DNA of 64,000 nucleotides, taken from the NCBI RefSeq assembly GCF_002028545.1, contig NZ_MWPQ01000026.1:63915-127914 (forward strand), read 5' to 3'. Within the stretch, counting starts at the first letter, position 1. Each line of letters begins with the position of its first letter. This document shows, piece by piece, positions 48,638 to 57,463 of the stretch. The notes beneath the pieces are model-generated. The model saw only the letters and a program-made list of their open reading frames with translations. It was not told the origin of the DNA and ran no database searches. This DNA comes from Nitrobacter vulgaris (GTDB lineage Bacteria; Pseudomonadota; Alphaproteobacteria; Rhizobiales; Xanthobacteraceae). A program made the translations under genes and the position numbers.

Positions 48638-49762
48638 ATGCAAGCGATGATTCAAAATCGATACACATGGATTTCTGTTGTCGCCGCGTTCGCGCTGGGC
48701 CTGGGCGTGTTGTCGACACCGCGCGCCGATGCCGCCGCGCGAGTCGTCAATTTCTACAATTGGTCGAACTACATCGCGCCGGGTGTGCTCGAGGCCTTTA
48801 CTAAGGAAACCGGAATCGAGGTGGTCTACGACACCTTCGACGCCAATGAGACGCTCGAAACGCGGCTCCTTGCCGGCAAGTCGGGATATGATGTCGTGGT
48901 GCCAACGGCATACTTCCTACAGCGTCAGATCGGCGCGAATACCTTTCGGAAATTAGACAAGTCGAAGCTGCCGAATCTGGCCTCCGCTTGGCCGGAGGTG
49001 GCGAAGAAGCTCGCAGTGTACGATCCCGACAATCGGTATGCCGCGAACTACATGTGGGGTACGACCGGCATCGGCTACAACGTCAAAGCGGTGCAGCGCA
49101 TTCTTGGACCCGACGGCAAGATCGATAGTTGGAATATCATCTTCGATCCGAACAAGCTCGCAAAGTTCAAGGACTGCGGCATTCAGATGCTCGATTCCGC
49201 GGATGATATCTTGCCTGCGGCGCTCAACTTTCTGGGCCTCGATCCGAATTCGACAAAAAAGAACGATCTCGAACAGGCGGCGGCTCTCGTTAGTAAGATC
49301 AAGCCCTATGTCCGAAAATTTCATTCCTCGGAGTATTTGAACGGCCTTGCCACTGGCGAGATCTGCCTGGTCGTCGGTTGGTCCGGCGATATCAAGCAGG
49401 CCCGAAGCCGCGCGGCGGAGAGCCATAACGGTGTCGAGATCGGCTATGCGATTCCGAAAGAAGGCGCGCAGATGTTCTTCGACAATCTGGCCATTCCCAT
49501 GGATGCCAAGAACGTCGCTGAAGCCTATGAATTGATCAATTATCTCTATCGGCCTGACGTCGCGGCGAAGAATTCCGACTTCCTGTCTTACGCCAATGGC
49601 AATTTGGCCAGCCAGAAGCTTATCGATCCGAAAATCTTCAATGACAAAACGATCTATCCGGACAAGGCCGTGATGAAACGGCTGTTCGTCATCACTTCGC
49701 GCGATCCTGCAACGCAACGTTCGATCAACAGACTCTGGACGCGCGCAAAGACAGGGTGGTAG
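48638..49762 (+). CDS. polyamine-type (PotD/PotF) ABC transporter substrate-binding protein
   Basis: 374 residues from ATG 48638 (ATG 48647 also possible). Signal peptide about 1-33 (cleavage near ADA-AAR). Mature start RVVNFYNWSNYIAPGVLEAF is typical of putrescine/spermidine binding proteins, as are GYDVVVPTAYFLQRQ, WGTTGIGYN and LVVGWSGDI. Periplasmic. The ATPase and permease genes that normally accompany it are absent, so it is an orphan here. It starts four bases after the aminotransferase stop, and a shared transcript is likely. Confidence 0.9.
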   Translation: MQAMIQNRYTWISVVAAFALGLGVLSTPRADAAARVVNFYNWSNYIAPGVLEAFTKETGIEVVYDTFDANETLETRLLAGKSGYDVVVPTAYFLQRQIGANTFRKLDKSKLPNLASAWPEVAKKLAVYDPDNRYAANYMWGTTGIGYNVKAVQRILGPDGKIDSWNIIFDPNKLAKFKDCGIQMLDSADDILPAALNFLGLDPNSTKKNDLEQAAALVSKIKPYVRKFHSSEYLNGLATGEICLVVGWSGDIKQARSRAAESHNGVEIGYAIPKEGAQMFFDNLAIPMDAKNVAEAYELINYLYRPDVAAKNSDFLSYANGNLASQKLIDPKIFNDKTIYPDKAVMKRLFVITSRDPATQRSINRLWTRAKTGW

Positions 49763-49777
49763 CAGGACACTTTCTTG

Positions 49778-49802
49778 CGGCTAACCGGATTCCACCTAGC
49801 CG
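49778..49802. terminator. candidate terminator hairpin between convergent genes
   Basis: CGGCTA-accggattccacc-TAGCCG, perfect 6-base arms in the 49-base gap between the binding-protein gene (plus) and the acyltransferase gene (minus). There is no long T-run, so this is tentative. Confidence 0.35.
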
Positions 49803-49811
49803 GAAAATGCT

Positions 49812-50744
49812 CTAGCGCCAGCGGCGGTGCAGCCACAGCCATTGATCGGGGTATTCGCGGATCCAGCCTTCGATCACCGAGGTGATGACCTGCATCGTTC
49901 CCTGCACGTCGATCTGCCCGTTTGCATCCCGCGCCGGTGTAATCTCGTCCGACAATTCGGCACGGAAGCGATGGTCCGGCAGGCGGATGATCCGCACGCC
50001 ATGGATCGGGCATTCGATCTGCCGCAAGAGACGCGCCAGCGTGGGATTAGCCTTGGTCTTTCGCCCGAAGAAGGTGACGTCGACGCCGTTGGTGAAATAC
50101 TGGTCTACCAGCATGGCGACGTGCTGACCGTTTTGCAGCGCTTGCGCTAATTTGAACGGAGCCTCGCGACCTGCCGGGATCAGCGTCCCCATATTGACAG
50201 AACGCAATTGTTCGATTGCGCGATCGGCCGATGCGATGTTCGGCCGGCGATACAAAATTGCCGCATTGAGCCCATGCGCGACGGCGGCGACCGCAGGCAG
50301 CTCCCAGTTGCCGAGGTGGCTTGCGAAAATCAGCGCCGGCTTGCCGTCGTCGCGTAGTCGCTCAAATAGCTTTTTGCTCTTTGGCTCGATTTCGACGCGG
50401 CCGTTTCCAAGACGGTCAGGATCAAGATCCCAGACGTGATCGAGATGAGCGAACTCCGCGCCGATCCGGCCAAGGTTGTCCCATACTCCGGTCAGAATCC
50501 TCTCGATTTCGTCTGATGACTTTTCGGGAAAGGCCGCGGTGAGGTTAGCGCGACCGATCTTCTGCTCGCGCAGCATCGGTCCGATCTTCTGCGTGATCCG
50601 GCCGAACAGATTTGCAGTTTTGATCGGATCGAAATAGCGCGTCGCTCGCAACAATCCGATCGTCAATGCGCCGATAGCGGCTCCACTCACGGGTTTGACC
50701 ACGTCGCGCAGTCGGGCGCGGGTTCGAAGGAGGAGGGGGGGCAT
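49812..50744 (-). CDS. lpxXL: lipid A very-long-chain acyltransferase (LpxXL-like)
   Basis: 310 residues of the LpxL/HtrB (LABLAT) family: N-terminal hydrophobic anchor (about 20-35), HxxxxE active motif in ASHLGNWELP (His near 144), and AMLVDQYFTNGVDVTFFG. In rhizobia the product of this position, LpxXL, moves a C26-C28 hydroxy acid from AcpXL to lipid A. It is last in the acpXL-fabZ-fabF2-fabF1-lpxXL order, 12 bases after fabF1, and this context supports LpxXL over a general LpxL. No good ribosome site is visible before the ATG, so coupling to fabF1 is possible. Confidence 0.85.
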   Translation of the reverse strand: MPPLLLRTRARLRDVVKPVSGAAIGALTIGLLRATRYFDPIKTANLFGRITQKIGPMLREQKIGRANLTAAFPEKSSDEIERILTGVWDNLGRIGAEFAHLDHVWDLDPDRLGNGRVEIEPKSKKLFERLRDDGKPALIFASHLGNWELPAVAAVAHGLNAAILYRRPNIASADRAIEQLRSVNMGTLIPAGREAPFKLAQALQNGQHVAMLVDQYFTNGVDVTFFGRKTKANPTLARLLRQIECPIHGVRIIRLPDHRFRAELSDEITPARDANGQIDVQGTMQVITSVIEGWIREYPDQWLWLHRRWR

Positions 50745-50756
50745 CAGAACTGGCCG

Positions 50757-52037
50757 TCACACCGGTTCGCGCGCCAGGATTAGCGACGCGTTCTGACCAC
50801 CGAATCCGAACGAGTTCGACATCACGGTGGTAATGCGCGCATCGCGAGCTGTATTGGGAACGACATCGAACGGGATCGCCGGGTCCGGTACGTCATAGTT
50901 GATGGTCGGCGGTATGCGTTGGTGCTCGAGCGTCAGGAGCGAAAACACCGCCTCGACGGCCCCCGCCGCCGAGAGGGTATGACCGACCATGGATTTGTTT
51001 GACGATACCGGGATCTGCCTGGCGCGCTCGCCAAATACGCTTGAGATGCCGAGATATTCCATCTTGTCGTTTTCGGGCGTGCCGGTGCCGTGTGCATTGA
51101 TGTAATCGATCTGCTCGGTGGTCACGCCGGCGTCTGCCAGCGCGTTGCGAACGCATCCGATGATCGGTTTGCCGTCGGGGCTCGAGCGCGTGCGGTGGAA
51201 GGAATCGGCGAGCTCGCCGCATCCCGCCACGATGCCGAGGATTCTCGCGCCTCGGGCGGTCGCCGCCTCGAAGCTTTCGAGTACCAGCGCGCCCGCGCCC
51301 TCGGCCATCACGAAGCCGTCGCGGTTCTTGGAAAACGGCCTTACCGCGGCCTGCGGAGGATCGTTGTGGGTCGACAGCGCCGACAGCAGCGAGAAGCGGA
51401 TCAGCGCCTCGGGATTGACCGAGCCATCGGTCGCGACGCACAGCGCTGCCTCGGCCTCGCCGCGGCGGATCGCTTCGACCCCGAGTTGAATTGCAGTTGC
51501 TCCCGATGCGCAAGCCGTCGAGAGCGAGATGGGCGAGCCCTTGGTGCCGAAGGTGTCGGCGAGATGATCGGCAACGGAGCCGAACAGGAAGCGGCGGTGA
51601 TACCGCTTGAACGCGCCGCCGCCGCTGACCCGCAGTATTTGATCGTAGTCGATCTCGGTATTCGAGCCGATGAGGCGGCCGAGTTCGTGACGCTGCGGCC
51701 ATTCGAGTTCGACCGGGGCGACCGCGAGAAACAGCGGGCCCGGAAAATCGCCGGCGCTGCCGATATCAGCCTGGGCGATGGCTTCTTCGGTCGCGATATC
51801 CGCAAGCCGTTCCGAGAGATCGGTCGACGTGAACGGCTCGACCGGGACGAAATCGATGGTCCCTGCCATCGTGGTTCTCAGGCCGTCGGTCGGAAAACGT
51901 GTGATTGTCCTGATGCCGGATTCACCCGCGCAAAGTCTGGCCCAGTTGTCGGTTTTGCCGGAGCCGAGAGACGTCACGACGCCCATACCCGTGACGACGA
52001 CGACGGGCCTGCCGGATTTGTCGCGCATTGCGGTCAT
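50757..52037 (-). CDS. fabF1XL: beta-ketoacyl-ACP synthase II-like, VLCFA cluster (FabF1XL)
   Basis: 426 residues. The condensing-enzyme triad is complete: Cys176 (STACASGA), His316 (NAHGTGTP) and His353 (VGHTLSAAG), with Lys348 (SNKSM). It would elongate acyl chains on AcpXL to the very-long-chain range by Claisen condensation with malonyl-ACP. It lies 28 bases after fabF2 and 12 before lpxXL. It probably acts together with the catalytically stripped FabF2 paralogue. Confidence 0.92.
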   Translation of the reverse strand: MTAMRDKSGRPVVVVTGMGVVTSLGSGKTDNWARLCAGESGIRTITRFPTDGLRTTMAGTIDFVPVEPFTSTDLSERLADIATEEAIAQADIGSAGDFPGPLFLAVAPVELEWPQRHELGRLIGSNTEIDYDQILRVSGGGAFKRYHRRFLFGSVADHLADTFGTKGSPISLSTACASGATAIQLGVEAIRRGEAEAALCVATDGSVNPEALIRFSLLSALSTHNDPPQAAVRPFSKNRDGFVMAEGAGALVLESFEAATARGARILGIVAGCGELADSFHRTRSSPDGKPIIGCVRNALADAGVTTEQIDYINAHGTGTPENDKMEYLGISSVFGERARQIPVSSNKSMVGHTLSAAGAVEAVFSLLTLEHQRIPPTINYDVPDPAIPFDVVPNTARDARITTVMSNSFGFGGQNASLILAREPV

Positions 52038-52065
52038 GGTTTCCCCGTCGAATCCTTAAGTCGGC

Positions 52066-53271
52066 TCAGCTGATCGCCTCGACCAGCGCCATGCCTTCGC
52101 CGCGCCAGTGTCCGGCTCCGATCACGACAATCTGGGTCGGCGGCCTGGACATATCAATCTCCTCGCCTGATGGATGGGCAGGTGCGAACAACGCGCCGCG
52201 CGACAGCGATAGCGCGGCGATGGCGAGACCCAGCGGAAACTGCGCTTCCATGGTGTGACCGAACATTGTTCCGGTCGCGCGGACCGGGATGTCCGGATGA
52301 GCACGGAGGAACGCACGCTCTTCCGAGGTGGCCGGCTCGGCGCCGGTGGCGCCCGTGATGATCGCGGTGGCATTCGTGCGGCCGCCAAGTTTCGACCACA
52401 GCGATTCCAACGTTGATGCGGTGTCGCCGGAGCTTTTGCGCCGTGAATGATCGGCGACGACATTGGTTAGGCGCGCAAACGGCTTGGCGCCGCGGGCCTC
52501 GGCATGGGGGCGGGATTCAATCACCAGAAAAGCGCCGCCTGATCCGAGCGCGAAACCGCTGTTGTGCTCGCGCGCCCATACCGGCGCGTATTCGTTTTTC
52601 AGGTTGAAGTCGCCGAACTCGTAGAGGAGCAGCATATCCTTGCGCTCGCCGTTATGGGCAGCGCCGACTAGAACGATGTCGCTTTGACCGGCTGCAATTC
52701 GTGCGAGCGCGATGCGCACCGCATCGACGCCGGCAGCCTCTTCGCCCATGAATGTGCGCGACGAGCCGGTAACGCCGTGCACGATGGCGATGTTGCCGGC
52801 GAGAAGGTTGGACAACTGCGCCAGGAAGAGTGTCGGCCGGAGGTCGCTCATCAGCCGTTCATTGAGATAGCCGGGCGCGAAGTTGCCCTTCGTTTCCGCG
52901 TTCAAAATTCCGGCGTCGACGACAAGGTCACGCTCGCCGCCGCCTGCGGCGACGATCATGTCCATCCGCGCCAGTATATCCGTGTTGCCTTTGACGCCGG
53001 CGGAATCGAGCGCCAGTCCCGCCGCGTACGTTCCGATGCGCTGCCAGGCTTCCATCTGGCGCTGGTCACCCTTTTTCGGAATCTGAGTATCGAAATTGAC
53101 CGGAGCCAGCGGATGAACGACGTAGGGTGCGAAGCTCTTCTCGTCGGCATTGATACGCCGATGACTCAACGCCTCCCAATGAGCATCAAGGCCTTCGCCA
53201 AGCGAGGTGGCGAGTCCGATGCCGGTTATCCAGGTTTCGATCGGCGCTGAAAGCGGTGCTGTCTCAGCCAT
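52066..53271 (-). CDS. fabF2XL: ketosynthase-like protein lacking catalytic residues (FabF2XL)
   Basis: 401 residues from ATG 53271, which overlaps the fabZ stop by eight bases. The thiolase-like fold is recognisable (ETWITGIGLATSLGEGLDAH, GVTGSSRTFMGEEAAGVDAV, SGFALGSGGAFLVIESR, GTMFGHTMEAQFPLGLA). At the position of the nucleophilic Cys it has TGSSRTFMG, at the first His it has ITGATGAEP, and the Lys before the last His is Thr; only His339 remains. The whole protein contains no cysteine. It cannot be a normal ketosynthase and looks like a chain-length-factor-type partner of FabF1; that role is inference. Confidence 0.88.
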   Translation of the reverse strand: MAETAPLSAPIETWITGIGLATSLGEGLDAHWEALSHRRINADEKSFAPYVVHPLAPVNFDTQIPKKGDQRQMEAWQRIGTYAAGLALDSAGVKGNTDILARMDMIVAAGGGERDLVVDAGILNAETKGNFAPGYLNERLMSDLRPTLFLAQLSNLLAGNIAIVHGVTGSSRTFMGEEAAGVDAVRIALARIAAGQSDIVLVGAAHNGERKDMLLLYEFGDFNLKNEYAPVWAREHNSGFALGSGGAFLVIESRPHAEARGAKPFARLTNVVADHSRRKSSGDTASTLESLWSKLGGRTNATAIITGATGAEPATSEERAFLRAHPDIPVRATGTMFGHTMEAQFPLGLAIAALSLSRGALFAPAHPSGEEIDMSRPPTQIVVIGAGHWRGEGMALVEAIS

Positions 53272-53737
53272 GAGCAAACATCTGTTGCGGAAACCCGATG
53301 CGTTTGGCCATGGTCTCCATGTAGCCACGCAAGTCGTCATTAGGAAAAGGTACCTGACGGAACGTCAGCGTCGCATTGCATTTCGGCTTTCCGCCGACGC
53401 TGACTTTCGCACTGGTGATGGTGAAACCGGAGCCTTCGTGAATGACGGCGGCCTCGATCGTCAACAATTCGCCAGGTGTAACGAACGTCCTCATCTTGGC
53501 TTCCTTAACCGCGGCCAGAAAGGGCATTCGCTCGAATTTGGTCAGCGCGATCAACAGCCAGCCGGAGGCTTGCGCCATCGACTCGATCAGAAGCACGCCG
53601 GGCATCAGAGGGTGTCCCGGAAAATGTCCCTCGAAGATGGTGCTTTCCCGGGGAACCTGCGCTTCGACGGTTATCGATCGCTCTTCCGTCCTTAGGTCGG
53701 TGATGCGATCGATCAAATGGAAATATTCGAGGTGCAT
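53264..53737 (-). CDS. fabZXL: 3-hydroxyacyl-ACP dehydratase, VLCFA cluster (FabZXL)
   Basis: 157 residues, hot-dog fold with the active His in FEGHFPGHPLMPG and the Glu in LLIESMAQASG. It dehydrates 3-hydroxyacyl-AcpXL during chain elongation. It starts 10 bases after acpXL and overlaps fabF2. The C-terminus is slightly longer than housekeeping FabZ. Confidence 0.93.
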   Translation of the reverse strand: MHLEYFHLIDRITDLRTEERSITVEAQVPRESTIFEGHFPGHPLMPGVLLIESMAQASGWLLIALTKFERMPFLAAVKEAKMRTFVTPGELLTIEAAVIHEGSGFTITSAKVSVGGKPKCNATLTFRQVPFPNDDLRGYMETMAKRIGFPQQMFAHG

Positions 53738-53747
53738 GACCGCGTGA

Positions 53748-54029
53748 TTACGCGCCCTTGGCGGCGACCAACTCGTCGATGCGCGCGCTGAGGTTTTTCA
53801 GGACGAAGTATTGTTCGGTAGTCGCCTTACCGTCGTTGACTTCCTGGGTCCATTTCTCCAACGGGAGCTTGATTCCGAAAGCCTTGTCGATCGCAAAAGC
53901 AATATCGAGGAAGTCCAGGCTGTCGATCCCCAAATCATCAATGGCATGGCTCTCGGGCGTAATCGTATCGCGTGGGATGTCGCAGGTTTCCGCAATAATG
54001 GTGGCGACCCGATCGAATGTGGAAGACAT
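53748..54029 (-). CDS. acpXL: acyl carrier protein AcpXL (very-long-chain)
   Basis: 93 residues from ATG 54029 with AAGG upstream; a longer frame to 54164 is not conserved. The phosphopantetheine Ser37 is in [16 protein letters not shown]. It is longer and less acidic than housekeeping AcpP and has the extra C-terminal helix ([18 protein letters not shown]) of AcpXL, which carries the C26-C28 chain for lipid A. It heads the cluster; the 189 bases upstream are presumed to hold its promoter. Confidence 0.92.
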   Translation of the reverse strand: MSSTFDRVATIIAETCDIPRDTITPESHAIDDLGIDSLDFLDIAFAIDKAFGIKLPLEKWTQEVNDGKATTEQYFVLKNLSARIDELVAAKGA

Positions 54030-54218
54030 CGCTAAGCCTTTGATACATTGAAGAGTAGGTACGCCACATAGGCGTACGACGCCGACGCCGTCCCCGCAAG
54101 GTCCGGTCCTTCGTGCCGAGCCCATATATCGGAGCGCTGTCCCGAGTTCAATGGTGGCGGGCATTGGATGAAGCCGTATTCCATAGCCGAATCAGTATGT
54201 TTTCTATCGTTGCCGTGT

Positions 54219-54563
54219 CTACGGTGGGGGTGTTGAGATGTGTGCACAACCCCGGAGCCCCATCTGGGCGCAATCCTGAATGTTGCGCAGATCGGCGATG
54301 TTCTTGGCCAACCACAGTCCGATGGCGATCAAGGCAATCGTGAAAGCCATTGCGGCCGCGTTTGCCAGCATCCGGTGGCTGAAGTCGTCGGGTTGGTCGC
54401 GAGAAGGTCGACGCGGCGACGCATCGTCAGCCTTGTCTGGCGAGCGGGCATCTGCGGCATTCCCCGCCGGGGGGCGGTGCCTCGGCAATCCCGCACGGCC
54501 ACGCGGCCGGAACTGGAGCACCACGTGCTCTTCCTCCGACACCTTGGGCCGCTGTTTTCTCAT
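54219..54563 (-). CDS. small membrane protein of unknown function
   Basis: 114 residues from ATG 54563 (an ATG five codons upstream is possible). An Arg/Pro/Asp-rich cytoplasmic part (about 1-62) precedes one membrane span (about 68-90, AAAMAFTIALIAIGLWLA), then a short tail with two cysteines (IQDCAQMGLRGCAHI) that would lie in the periplasm. I associate this DCxxxGxxxC tail with conserved small proteins of the Bradyrhizobium family, but no function is known. Same strand as the acpXL cluster and 189 bases upstream of it. Confidence 0.6.
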   Translation of the reverse strand: MRKQRPKVSEEEHVVLQFRPRGRAGLPRHRPPAGNAADARSPDKADDASPRRPSRDQPDDFSHRMLANAAAMAFTIALIAIGLWLAKNIADLRNIQDCAQMGLRGCAHISTPPP

Positions 54564-54786
54564 CGGTGCTTGGTCCACAAGCTCCTATATATTTATCACG
54601 TCGCGCCCGATCCTGACACAGAAAGTCGTCTTGGCCGCGGCTGAAAATCAAGGAACCAGACGCTCCCGCTGTCGCGCTGTAGCCGCTGGCTGCTCCTGTT
54701 TGGGCAACCTCCCATCAGAAAAAGCCCGTCGTTCGGGTGCATGTTGGTGACGGCGTCGCGAAGAGGGGGCGATGTCGCTACACGTT

Positions 54787-56547
54787 CTATCGCAACGGCC
54801 TTTTCAGTAACGAGAAGCGGTCGGGATCGAGGCTAAGAGACGGCTGCAGCATCGGCGCGTCCAGCGGGCGTAACGCGGGTCGTTCCATGGGCGCCATGGG
54901 GGCGGGATCATGGGGCGCATCGCGATGCGAGGTCGCGCCGCGCCAGCGCTCCAGAACGGCATCCACGAACTGCATATCCTGGCCGCGACTGGCCGACGGC
55001 ACCGTCGAGATCTTGGCTTCGCTGCGGGGCAACTGGTGCGCCGGGACTTCCTTGAAGCGCAGCCGGGTGGGAAGCGCGACGCCTTCGCCGAAAGCCAGCA
55101 CCTCGCGGGTTCCGAGCGACGGCACGAACGAGAGCAGGTTAGCAGCCGCATCCGAGACCGCCGAACGCAAGAGCGACTGGTCGCGGTCGTTGGCAAGACG
55201 CATCGTGAATAGCGTGTTGCACTGGGAAATGATGGTGGCGTCGAGTTCGGCCGGGCGCTGCGTGACCAGACCAAGATAAACGCCGTATTTGCGGCCTTCC
55301 TTGGCGATACGGGAGATCGCCTTGCGCGTGGGGCCGAAGCCGATACTTCGGTCGGCCGACGCATAGCGGTGCGCTTCCTCGCAAACGAACAGCAGCGGCG
55401 AGACGCCATCGCTCCATAGACCGAAGTCAAACGCCATGCGGCAGAGAACCGATACCACGGAGTCGACAACCTCGGCGGGAAAGCCGGCAAGCTGCATGAT
55501 CGTCATTTGCTTGCCGTTGGCAGGCAGACGGAACAGCAGGCTGACAACCTCGGCCATGGTGTCGCCGCCGACGTTGGCGTTATCGAACATGAAGGCGTAG
55601 CGGGGATCGTTGCGCACGGTTTCGATGCGTGAGATCAGCTTGTGGTAGACGATACGCGACGAGCGGTTTTCCAGTCTGCCCATGCGCTCGTCGATCAGCG
55701 ACATCATGTCGACCAGTCGATAAGGCACCGGCGTGTCGGCCGTGAAGCCGACGCTCTTGGGATCGATACGTTTGAGGCTGGCACGATCTGCGTGCTGATA
55801 TTGCGTATAGATTCCCTTCGCAATCGGGATCACCTCCGCAAGAACATCGAGCTCCTCCGGCACGCCGGGTCGGCCTCCAAACAGAACGTCGACGATTTCC
55901 TCGAAGTTGAACAGCCAGAACGGCAATTTCAGATTGCGCGGGTTCAGCACGAGGGCATGATCGCCGAAACAGCGGCCGTACTCATTGTGTACGTCGAGCA
56001 GGAAGATGCGGAGATCGGGGCGCGATCTCACGATCTCGTTGATGAGCAGCGAAACGCCGCTCGACTTGCCGACGCCGGTCGAGCCAAGTACGGCGAAGTG
56101 CTTGCTGAGCATTTCTTCGACGTCGACAAAGGCTTTGACGGATTGATCTTGCTGCAACGTACCGACATCGATCTGATCCGCTCCGTTGGGCGCGTAAATG
56201 GTCCGGAGCTCCTGATTGGTGATCAGGTCCGCTAGATCATCGATCGCCGGATAGTTGGTGACGCCGCGCTGGAAACGCGGGCGGGGACCGGAGCTGTCAA
56301 GGATTTCGCCAAGCAGATCGACCGAGGCGCTTGCCATGAACTCATCAGAGGGCAGATTCTCGCAGGAGACCTCCGTAATCATCGCAACGATCGTGGAGGT
56401 CATGCTGCGCAGGCTGACGAACCGGCCGACGGTCGCGCGGGTCGCTGCCGGCGACATGCGGCCGGTCCTCAAAATACCCACGCGCGCCTGTGATCCCCGT
56501 ACGGAAATGACACGTCCGAAGGAGCTTGCGGTAGTCGAATGAAGCAT
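54787..56547 (-). CDS. HerA-like/DUF87 ATPase
   Basis: 586 residues from ATG 56547 (an in-frame GTG at 56559 would add four). An N-terminal beta-barrel HAS-type domain (about 8-90, GRVISVRGSQARVGIL) precedes a RecA/FtsK-like ATPase: Walker A GSTGVGKSSG (about 160), Walker B PLLFVCEEAHRY (about 388), arginine-finger region GLVTQRPAELDATII. HerA proteins are hexameric DNA translocases often paired with the nuclease NurA; no nurA-like gene is adjacent. In alphaproteobacteria this stand-alone form is common and its role is unclear. The gene starts about 340 bases downstream (on its strand) of tRNA-Gln. Confidence 0.85.
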   Translation of the reverse strand: MLHSTTASSFGRVISVRGSQARVGILRTGRMSPAATRATVGRFVSLRSMTSTIVAMITEVSCENLPSDEFMASASVDLLGEILDSSGPRPRFQRGVTNYPAIDDLADLITNQELRTIYAPNGADQIDVGTLQQDQSVKAFVDVEEMLSKHFAVLGSTGVGKSSGVSLLINEIVRSRPDLRIFLLDVHNEYGRCFGDHALVLNPRNLKLPFWLFNFEEIVDVLFGGRPGVPEELDVLAEVIPIAKGIYTQYQHADRASLKRIDPKSVGFTADTPVPYRLVDMMSLIDERMGRLENRSSRIVYHKLISRIETVRNDPRYAFMFDNANVGGDTMAEVVSLLFRLPANGKQMTIMQLAGFPAEVVDSVVSVLCRMAFDFGLWSDGVSPLLFVCEEAHRYASADRSIGFGPTRKAISRIAKEGRKYGVYLGLVTQRPAELDATIISQCNTLFTMRLANDRDQSLLRSAVSDAAANLLSFVPSLGTREVLAFGEGVALPTRLRFKEVPAHQLPRSEAKISTVPSASRGQDMQFVDAVLERWRGATSHRDAPHDPAPMAPMERPALRPLDAPMLQPSLSLDPDRFSLLKRPLR

Positions 56548-56890
56548 TTTTCTGATCACATTTCTTGTGTCGTGTGCTGCTGCAGCTTCAATGCTCGCAC
56601 GGGTTATTGCAAAAAACTGTTAAGCCGAAGGTATCGATCACGTCCCTAGATCTGCCATGCGCGGCGACTGTCTCAATTGGGCGCAACCTGTTTTTCTTCT
56701 TGCTGTTTTTATTGCAAAATTCGGCAGTGAGGGCGGCAGGCGGCGCCCTGGGGCTTAAAGATTCGTTTACCTGAAGGCGGTGCCGATAGAATTCCAGGGA
56801 GCGCGGGCACATCCTAGCCGCGCGGATCGATCTGTGCCGCTCGGAGCCATTGCGCCCCGACGAACGCGATTCAATCCTGGTTGGGGTAAC
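56548..56890. other. 343-base intergenic region between the HerA-like gene and tRNA-Gln
   Basis: No credible gene. It has several T-runs (around 56690-56715) that could serve as tRNA terminator or HerA promoter on the minus strand. Nothing else identified. Confidence 0.5.
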
Positions 56891-56964
56891 TGGCTGGGGA
56901 ACTAGGATTCGAACCTAGACAAACAGAGTCAGAGTCTGTTGTGCTACCGTTACACCATTCCCCA
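56891..56964 (-). tRNA. tRNA-Gln (anticodon CUG)
   Basis: 74 bases including an encoded CCA. On the minus strand: acceptor TGGGGAA/TTCCCCA with discriminator G, D arm GTG/CAC, anticodon stem ACAGA/TCTGT with loop CTCTGAC (anticodon CTG), and T arm CTAGG-TTCGAAT-CCTAG. It reads CAG glutamine codons. Confidence 0.97.
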
Positions 56965-57138
56965 ATTAAGCGATTGTTTTAACTTTCTTTTTTCGGAAAG
57001 TTTTGCAATGTCGCTCAAAAGTTTTGTAAGCCCGGCTATTTGCTCGCGTGATATAGCCGCCTCAATGTTCGTGGTCTAGCCCATAGGGCGGAAAGAGACG
57101 CCACTATTACCACAGCACGAGAGGGGTAGGGACACCCT

Positions 57139-57289
57139 TCAGATGGGCTCTCTATTTACGATTAATTGCAGCCGTTTCTGACCGTCGGCACCGACCTTCA
57201 TCTGATCGCGGAAGTGCATGTAATGCTCGACGTTCTGCCGTGACATGCCGATGTCGTTGGCGATCTGGTCGACCTCGTAGCCTTTAACT
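57139..57289 (-). pseudogene. C-terminal remnant of a tyrosine recombinase/phage integrase
   Basis: Minus-strand codons give VKGYEVDQIANDIGMSRQNV then EHYMHFRDQMKVGADGQKRL and a stop (TGA at 57141-57139). The pattern of an idle LGHS-like helix followed by xHY and a Gln/Arg-rich tail is that of the last ~50 residues of site-specific integrases, with Tyr in EHYM as the nucleophile. No in-frame start or catalytic Arg/His region precedes it, so it is a fragment. It lies 175 bases from tRNA-Gln and next to the ars operon. Confidence 0.6.
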
Positions 57290-57435
57290 AGGGGTGGCGA
57301 TCGTACCAGCGAAAATCCAGGAAACCCGCATAAAACCTAAAACCATCCATAGCCCTGCTTGATCCGCTGAAGGCGGCACTTGAAGTTGGAATTGCCGCAG
57401 AAGGACTGGCGCACCACGAATTTCTCGTGTATTTG

Positions 57436-57459
57436 ATATTTCAATAATAATTGAAATAT
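57436..57459. promoter_or_regulatory. arsR operator palindrome
   Basis: ATATTTCAAT-aata-ATTGAAATAT, perfect 10-base arms, ending four bases before the arsR ATG. AT-rich dyads of this type are the binding sites of ArsR/SmtB repressors, so autoregulation of the ars operon is expected. Confidence 0.75.
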
Positions 57460-57463
57460 TGAG

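Noticed and set aside
51090..52073. 327-codon plus-strand frame opposite fabF1
   Set aside because: Antisense shadow of a ketosynthase with an intact catalytic triad.
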